Below, piece by piece: positions 52,650-64,000 of a stretch of 64,000 nucleotides of DNA. Origin of the DNA: Mycoplasma bradburyae (GTDB taxonomy: Bacteria; Bacillota_I; Bacilli_A; Mycoplasmatales; Mycoplasmoidaceae). Every line of letters starts with the position of its first letter. The first letter of the stretch is position 1. The notes below the pieces were generated by a model. The model did not search any database. It was given only the letters and a program-made list of their open reading frames with translations, and was not told where the DNA came from. The DNA lies in contig NZ_CP101414.1 of NCBI RefSeq assembly GCF_024338845.1, positions 186,001 to 250,000 on the forward strand, in the 5' to 3' direction. Position numbers and translations under genes: made by a program.

Positions 52650-55600
52650 GTGAAAAAAAATTCACCATTTCATAATACTGAGTATTCGCCTAGAGTAGTT
52701 AGAAGAAACTATTCAAAAGTTCATAACAACTATACCCCTTCAAATTTACCAGGGATTCAAGTAAATGCTTATAAGCAATTCCTTGAAAAAGAATTAGAAG
52801 AAATTATTGGATCATATTTTCCTATTAAATCACCGAATGGAAAATATTCTGTGGAATTCCATGGAATGAAAATTTTAGATCCAGAAAGAACTAAAGAAGA
52901 AGCAAGCGCTGAATCTAAGACATACGAAGCTAGTTTGTATGTAAATTTATCTTTAATCAACCATCAAACTGGAACTGTTAAAAAAATTAATAAAAAATCA
53001 TCTAAGTCAAATGCTGAAGGGATTTTCTTTTCTAACATCCCGTTAATGACTGAAAACGGCGCTTTTATTGTCAACGGGATTGAGAAATTCGTTGTAGCTC
53101 AAATAGTTAGATCGCCAGGTGCTTACATTTTAAATAAATCTCAAGTTAAGTTATCTAACTCAAGAAAACGTAACCAAGAAGGTTATATTTGTGAAGTATT
53201 CCCTTCTAAAGGTACTTTAATGTTATTCTATATTGCTGAAAACAAGGACTTTGTTCAAGCGGTAGTTAGAGATGTTGGTGGTGAAAGTGCTAAAGTATTT
53301 TCGATCACTACTTTACTTAAAGCTTTTGGTTTAAGTGAAATCAAGATTAAAGAAATCTTTAAAAACAATGACTATATCTTAAGATCATTAGAATCAGAGT
53401 TTTATAATGAAAAACAAATTTTAAATGAACCAGATATTGCTCAATTAATTCGCGATGTAGAAACTGATCGTATTGCAAAAGTTAAATCTTTACCAATCGA
53501 TCAAAAATGAAAGAATCTAGTTTTAGATTGATACAAATTAAATCAAGAAAAACAAGAATTAATTAATTCTAAAAATTCTAATCCTGCAAAACTAGAATCA
53601 CTAGATACTCACATCGGTGTGGTTTTAAGAAAATTAATTTGCGAAAAAGCTGCTAAACACGTAATTCAAGAACTATCAATTTCAACTAGAAGTCTTGATA
53701 ACGTTTCACAAAAAGAAGAAATTTCATACCAATCTATCTTATTACAACATTTCTTCCAAAAGAAACGTTACGATTTATCATCAGCTGGTAGACATAAGTT
53801 CGTTCGTAAATTAAGAATTTCAGAACGTTTATACCAAAGAACAATTGCTCAGGATATCTGTGATTTAGATGGTAATGTTGTAATTAAGCAAGGAACATTA
53901 ATGCTTAAAGAACAAATTGATTTGTTCAAACGCTTATCTAAAGAAAAACGTCTGAATATTATCCGTGAAATTGACTTTGTAAATCCTGAATTAAACACTA
54001 GATTTACAGATGTAAATACTTATGAAGAAGTTGAAATTTACATCAATAACGACTTAAGAGATGAAACAACTCAAATTATTGGTATCGATGGTTCTAATGA
54101 TTCAATCGAAACATTAACTTTAGCTGATTTAATCTCGATCATTTCATACATAATTAACCTACCTCACAATATCGGTTTATATGATGATATTGATCACTTA
54201 GGTAATAAACGTTTAAAATTAATCAACGAATTGTTGAAATCTAAAGTTCAAACAGGAATGATGCGTATTGAAAAATACATTAAGGATAAGCTTCAAATCG
54301 CTGATGGTAATAACAAGATTACTGAAACTGATTTAGATGGATCTGAAATTATTCCTGAAAAGAATAATGAATTAACAGTTAAATCAGTAATTAACCCTAA
54401 ACCATTCCAAATTGTTATTAAAGATTTCTTTAATACTCACCAATTAACGCAATTTTTAGATCAACAAAACCCGTTATCGGAATTAACAAATAAAAGAAGA
54501 ATTTCAGCAATGGGTCCTGGTGGGATTTCAAGAGAAGACCCTAACCTAGATATCCGTGACGTTCACTACTCACACTACGGTAGAATTTGTCCGATTGAAA
54601 CGCCTGAAGGTATGAACATCGGGTTGATTATGTCGCTTGCGTTCTATGCAACTATTGATAAGAATGGGTTCTTAATGACTCCTTATCTAAAAGTCGAAGA
54701 CGGTAAGATTACTGACAAAGTTGAACATTTAACAGCTCTAAGAGAAGACGAATACATTATTGCTGAAGCTTCTTCTTATATGGATGTTGATAAAGATGGA
54801 TCAATTAACAACGATAAAATTATCGCTAGATATCGTTCATCTCAAGATTTATACAGTCCTAAACAAGTTGATTACATTGATGTATCACCTAAACAAGTAG
54901 TATCAGTTGCTGCTTCATTAATTCCATTCTTAGAAAACGATGACTCATCTCGTGCTTTAATGGGTGCGAACATGCAACGTCAAGCAACGCCTTTATTAAA
55001 ACCTTATTCTCCATTAGTAGGTACTGGTGTAGAATATAAGATAGCTCAAGACTCTGGAATGTTAGTTACTGCTAAAAATCCAGGTGTTGTGACTTATGTT
55101 GATGCTCACAAAATCGTTGTTAAAGAAGATGACGGTAAGTTAGCTAACTACAACTTATTGAAGTTTATTAAATCTAATAAGAATACTTGTTACAACCAAT
55201 CACCTATTGTAAGTGTTGGTGATAGAGTAAGCGCTCATCAAGCTTTAGCTGATGGACCTTCAATGAAGAATGGTGAAATCGCATTAGGTCAAAACGTTTT
55301 AGTAGGATTTACTACATGAAGTGGTTATAACTACGAAGATGCTGTAATTATTTCAGACCGTCTATTTAAAGAAGATGTATATACATCAATTAATATTGAT
55401 GAATACGTGATTCAATGTTTAAGAACTAAGAATGGTGATGAAGAAATTACCAGAGATATTCCAAACGTTTCAGAATCAGCTAAACGATACCTAGATGAAG
55501 AAGGTATCATCATGGTTGGTGCTGATGTTAAAGAAGGTGACATCTTAGTAGGTAAAACTTCTCCAAAAGGACAAGTTGAATCAAGCCCTGAAGAAAAACT

Positions 55601-56813
55601 AATTCAAGCAATCTTAGGTGATAAAGTTAAACAAGTACGTGAATCATCATTAAAAGTTCCTAATGGTGGTGATGGTATTGTTGCTGGTATCAAACGTTTT
55701 AGTATTGCTAATGGTGATGAATTAGATGATGACGTTTTAGAATTAGTTAAAGTTTATGTAGTTCAAAAACGTAAAATTCAAATCGGTGATAAAGTGGCTG
55801 GTCGTCACGGTAACAAAGGAATTATTTCTAAGATTGTTCCTCAAGAAGACATGCCTCATTTAGAAGATGGTACTCCACTTGATATCTTGCTAAACCCATT
55901 AGGGGTTCCTAGCCGTATGAACATTGGGCAAATTTTCGAATTACACTTAGGTTATGCTGCTAGAGAATTAGCTAAAAAACGTTTAGTTGAAGCTTGTTTT
56001 GATACTAAATTAGCTGATGAGTTACACAAAATTTTTGGGTTAGAAAAATCTAAGACAGATACACTGATCAAAATCCTAAAACAACATATGGAATCGGTTG
56101 GTGTTAGTGATGCTAAACAAGCTCAAGATCGTGTTAAGACAATCGATATTGATATTGCTTTGAAACAAATCGGTCTAACTTATGATGATTTAGCATTTAA
56201 GATCGCTACACCTGTATTCGAAGGTGTTAACATGGACGATTTAAAAGCGATTATGTCAGAAGCTGGAATCGATCCAATTAAAACTGAAGGTAAGTTTAAA
56301 CTGATTGATGGAAGAACTGGTGAACCGTTTGAAAAACCAATTTCTATCGGAATCATGTACATGTTAAAACTAGACCACATGGTTGATGATAAGATTCACG
56401 CAAGAGCAGTAGGTCCTTATTCAAAAATTACCCAACAACCTCTTGGAGGTAAATCACAAAACGGTGGTCAAAGATTTGGGGAAATGGAAGTATGGGCATT
56501 GCAAGCCTATGGTGCTGCTCATAACTTAAGAGAAATTTTAACAATTAAATCTGATGATGTTAGAGGTAGAAACCTAACATACAACGCAATTGTTAAAGGT
56601 TTAAGTATTCCAGAACCAGGTGTTCCAGAATCGTTTAAACTATTAACTAAAGAACTTCAAGGTTTAGGTATGACATTGAATGTGTTATACGACGATGACT
56701 CAATCGAAAACATTAATAATATCTCAGTTGTTGATGAGAGTATAGAACCAAAAGTACAAGAAGTTGAATTTGAATCATTCACTTTAGATGACGACAACGA
56801 CGATAACTTCTAA
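52650..56813 (+). CDS. rpoB: RNA polymerase beta subunit
   Basis: 1387 residues from a GTG start. Recognised regions: the protrusion ([20 protein letters not shown]), [19 protein letters not shown], the rifampicin region [20 protein letters not shown] followed by [58 protein letters not shown], and the C-terminal [20 protein letters not shown]. It forms the catalytic core with rpoC, which follows 21 nt downstream. At the position of E. coli His526 there is Asn 614; Asn here is known in mollicutes and explains their natural rifampicin resistance. The extended acidic tail ends DDDNDDNF. Upstream is no rplL, as is usual in this group. Confidence 0.97.
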
Positions 56814-56834
56814 TAAACAACAAAGATAATTTTT

Positions 56835-60761
<3,927 letters not shown>

Positions 60762-60772
60762 AAAACATTACA

Positions 60773-60801
60773 AATCCATAAATATTAATATATTTATGGG
60801 T
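60773..60801 (+). terminator. Terminator after rpoC
   Basis: CCATAAATA pairs with TATTTATGG around a short AT loop, then GTTTTTGTTTT. It closes the rpoBC operon. Confidence 0.75.
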
Positions 60802-60876
60802 TTTTGTTTTAATTTCGAATTACAAAACAAGTGCTATAATCATATTTATTAATATCTGTATTTCAAGGTTTTATTA

Positions 60877-63876
60877 ATGAACAAAAAAGCAAAGCTGATC
60901 GTCTCTTTTGGACTTAGTATGTCTTTAATTGGTTCAGTCGCTCTAGGTGCAGGGATCACTCTTTATCAAAAACATACTCAAGCAAAAAACAAAGATCAAA
61001 GCGAAGAAATAAGTCCAGATCAACCAATCACTTCGATTCAAACAAATGGTACAATCGACGATAAGATAACTCAAGAAGCAAGCTATAAGGCAGTTGAAAC
61101 TAATGAATCTGCTTTGAATTTAATTAACAAAAGCGAATTAGCTCATAATACTGATCTGTATTTAGCTAGTCATAGTATTCAACCTGAATTAGATAGTCTA
61201 GCTGCTCGAAAAGTAAATAGGTCAAATAAAAAGATCATTGAGGCTGATGTTTCAAGCTATTTTATTGATTTATTCAATCGAAATGACAAAAAATTTAGTG
61301 TTTATAAAAATTTATTGTTAGTTAAAACTGCTGGTAGTTCAGAATACTTATCAGTATCAATTAGCGCTTCTTATTACATTAAGAACGATTCAGAAAAACA
61401 AAGAGAAGTTTGAATTAATAACAGAAAATTCAGTATTAATTCAAAAACAACACTTGAGCTTTTAGTTTATACAGATAAAAACCCTTCTTTCTTAAAAAAA
61501 GCAACAGTTTTTTTAGATGATAACAACCGACTTAATTGATCGATGGATCGCGTTTATTTCACATTAAGATCAATCGATGGTAGCTATACCGAAAATTGAA
61601 GCCTAGATAACTTAGTGTTTAATAAAAACAATCCATCATTAAATGTTAATCTAAGAAATATCAAACGCGGATATACTGAATATGATGCTATTAAAAATTT
61701 TGTTGGTGAAAATAAGAAGCTTAATGCTAGTCTTAATGAAAGTATTTTAAAAGATTCATTAAGAAGAAATTATGAAGATCAATTCAATTTAGCTAAACAA
61801 TATGCAGGATATATCTATCACATAAGTAAGTGAATGATCCAAAATCGTTCAGAACCATTTAATGTTTCCAAATTTATTGTTGATAATGCAAGTACTATTA
61901 GTGAAGTATTAATTTATACTCTAGAACAAACACTAAAGAATGACAAAGTTAAAATTCTTAAATCGTTGATTTATGATTTATTAACTTCTTCTTCAGCAAA
62001 CAATAAATCAAAAACCTTATTCCGAATCGTTCTTGATTATAAAGATCGTATTATTAATTTCTTATCAGAATCTAATTTAGTTAATATCACTCCGTATAGA
62101 AGTTTGATTGATAACTTTTTTAATTCAATTACTGAAACCAATCCTAAGCGCGCTGAGAACGAATTAAGAGATAAAATTATCGATTTCTTACCAACAATTA
62201 AAGAATTAATCAAAGAAGATAGCCCCTTTGCGCCATACTTAGATTTATTATCAAAAATTTTAAAAAGTCCAAAACCTTATTTTATCGATTCGATTATAAA
62301 AGATCCAGTTGTCTTTAACGTAATTTTAGATTTTGCTTATAATAGTTTTTCTTCAAGTTTAGACATTAGGTTAAAAGAAGCTTTTGATTTAAGTAAACAA
62401 GCAATATATTCATTATTAATGGATAATAATACAAAATCTTTCAACGATATTTTAATAAACTTTTTTAATAACGATTTTCAAGTTATTTTTGCGATTCTAA
62501 ACTTTTTTAATATCAAGATTGATATAAATAATCCAGCAACTAAATTTTTATTTGATAACTTTGTATTTAATAATGATTCATTAAAAGATCAAAAAGGATT
62601 AGAAAATGTCGTTTCGATTTTAAGTGATCTAATTGAATTGATAAGTCCAGAAAATTTAAGTAAGATTACTTTTATTCCGCTTAATAACAACCAAACTAAT
62701 AGAATTGAATTCATTTCAACTTTTGATGAATTAAAGATTGCGAACTTAAGTTATGGTTATTCGTTGAATTTTAATAATTTAGCAATTAAAAATTCAACAA
62801 TTAAAAAGATTATAAACTTAATTCCAACATCAGCAACATTCCAAAGTTTCATTGATCGCTATGTTACTCAAGCAGCAATCAATGACGCAGCAGATAAAGC
62901 TGTTGAAGAAGCTAAAAAAGCTAGTGGATTAGGAGTTGCTATTTATGGTAATCAAAACCTTAAGAATGAGGTTGTTCGAAATATCAATACCCTTAAAGAT
63001 CAACTTGCTAAAACTAATATAAAACAATTAGTTACCGAACTTTTATTCGGTAAGTTAAATTTTGATGATGAAGGTGATTTTATCAATCTTAATGGATCGA
63101 TTGATATTTCTATCAAAGGTAATAATATCCAAGTTTTACCTTATTACGAACAAAATAATGGTAAGACGTTATTCAATTATCAATTACTAGGTATTACTAA
63201 AGAAATTAATTTAGCCAACCTAGTTAATAATTCGCAATTAATTAAAGATAATTACGAGAATTCTAATCAAGTAATTCAATACCAAAATTTATCAAAGAAA
63301 TTATTTGCTGTTACTCGATCATTCTTCAATTCACTTAAAGAAACTTTAAATCATCAACCTATAAGAATTATCGATAATTTAGTATTAGATTTTAGTAACA
63401 AGATTTATCTTGATCAATCAATTGAAACGAATAAGATAGTTAAAAATGCTTATGATCCTAAGTTGTTAATTCGTGACCAAACTACAAAACCTGGTTTAGA
63501 GATTTCTAAACAAGATGCTACAGCTAATTGAAATACAACAGACAATAACAACATTATCATTGATCAACAATTATCTAATAAATTTAATAACTTAATTCAT
63601 CCGATTGGTATTCAAAATCGATACTTAATTAAATCGATCAAACCTTTCAGTACAGGAGAATTGAAAGCTTCATTAGGTTTGAATTTTAATCTTACTGTGA
63701 TATTATTCCCTGTGACAATTCCATTAAACTTAAAGATTGGTATTGAACAAAGAATTTTATCTTATGATTTAATTGCTCCATACAATGTAGCTGACGATCT
63801 TGACAATAACAATGTGGTGTTTGTTAATAAAGTTTCTAAACATTGAGAAAATACATTGTTTAAAATTGGTGCTTAA
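60877..63876 (+). CDS. Large signal-anchored surface protein, unknown
   Basis: 999 residues; frame intact through TGA-Trp. N-terminal basic residues and a hydrophobic stretch about 5-28 (LIVSFGLSMSLIGSVALGAG) with no Cys for a lipobox, so an uncleaved anchor or a standard signal peptide. The remainder is Asn/Leu/Ile/Ser-rich, without further clear spans except a possible hydrophobic segment near residue 935-955 (LTVILFPVTIPLNLKIGI), which contains Pro and may be beta. A small charged helix AADKAVEEAKKASGLG is near 673. I do not recognise the family. It has its own terminator on each side, so it is a single-gene unit. Confidence 0.75.
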
Positions 63877-63926
63877 AGCCAAGTAAAATCAATATCATAT
63901 TATTGCGATAAATAGCAAAACAAATT

Positions 63927-63958
63927 ATAATTAGTTATTAAAACTAATTATTTTTTTA
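63927..63958 (+). terminator. Terminator at the window end
   Basis: ATAATTAGTT (63927-63936) / AACTAATTAT (63942-63951), 5-nt loop, then a run of T. Confidence 0.82.
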
Positions 63959-63980
63959 TCTAAACAATAATTACAATAAA

Positions 63981-64000
63981 ATGAATCGACCAAATAAAAA
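63981..64000 (+). CDS. Start of a further gene (MNRPNK...), cut by the window edge
   Basis: ATG at 63981 after a terminator gives six codons before the window ends. No identity can be given. Confidence 0.35.

Overview
The window is AT-rich mollicute DNA. UGA is read as tryptophan in almost every gene: the frames only close into full-length proteins if TGA is a sense codon, and it falls at conserved Trp positions in rpoB, rpoC, smc and thrS. A P30/Mgc2-type protein next to GapA- and CrmA-type adhesins and an HMW3-like protein places the source in the Mycoplasma gallisepticum group (M. gallisepticum, M. imitans or a close avian relative). The Mgc2-like protein differs from the M. gallisepticum sequence as I remember it, so I do not fix the species. 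Coordinates below join frames across TGA.

Layout. 1-8.2 kb is housekeeping: the tail of hemW, smc, ftsY, a YlxM-like regulator, a trigger-factor-like chaperone (MPN555 type), a mini-SSB, thrS and a degenerate HAD-like gene. 8.3-27.1 kb is the cytadherence region: a 1608-residue HMW3-like protein, a licA-like kinase, mgc2, gapA and crmA, then a second, diverged gapA/crmA-like pair. 27.2-30.2 kb is accessory: two orphan type I hsdS genes behind a shared 47-bp repeat, followed by a 200-nt stretch almost without G. 30.3-42.8 kb is housekeeping again: hisS, aspS, rel/spoT, pyrG, a SecDF-like gene, apt, two membrane proteins and greA. The order secD-like, apt, spoT, greA resembles the M. pneumoniae/M. 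genitalium arrangement as I recall it. 42.8-43.3 kb holds five tRNA genes (Tyr, Gln, Lys, Leu, Gly). 43.4-44.3 kb holds two near-identical minus-strand small-RNA units and a small membrane protein. 44.4-48.4 kb carries two paralogous MG185/MG260-type lipoproteins. 48.4-52.5 kb has lspA-rluD-tsaB on the minus strand, a DJ-1-like gene, and an alpha/beta hydrolase. 52.6-60.8 kb is rpoB-rpoC, followed by a 999-residue secreted or anchored protein of unknown function.

How the genes work together. Mgc2, GapA and CrmA are the adhesins of the terminal attachment structure and the HMW3-like protein is a candidate cytoskeletal scaffold for it. FtsY, the SecDF-like protein and LspA serve the export and lipoprotein pathway that delivers the surface proteins encoded here.

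The most unusual items are: (i) a duplicated ~96-nt RNA gene with a near-consensus promoter and an intrinsic terminator; (ii) an LspA whose reading frame continues into two topoisomerase-type Cys4 zinc fingers; (iii) an HsdS with two nearly identical target-recognition domains; (iv) the G-less stretch before hisS; (v) the tandem gapA/crmA-like duplication with exchanged C-terminal tails.
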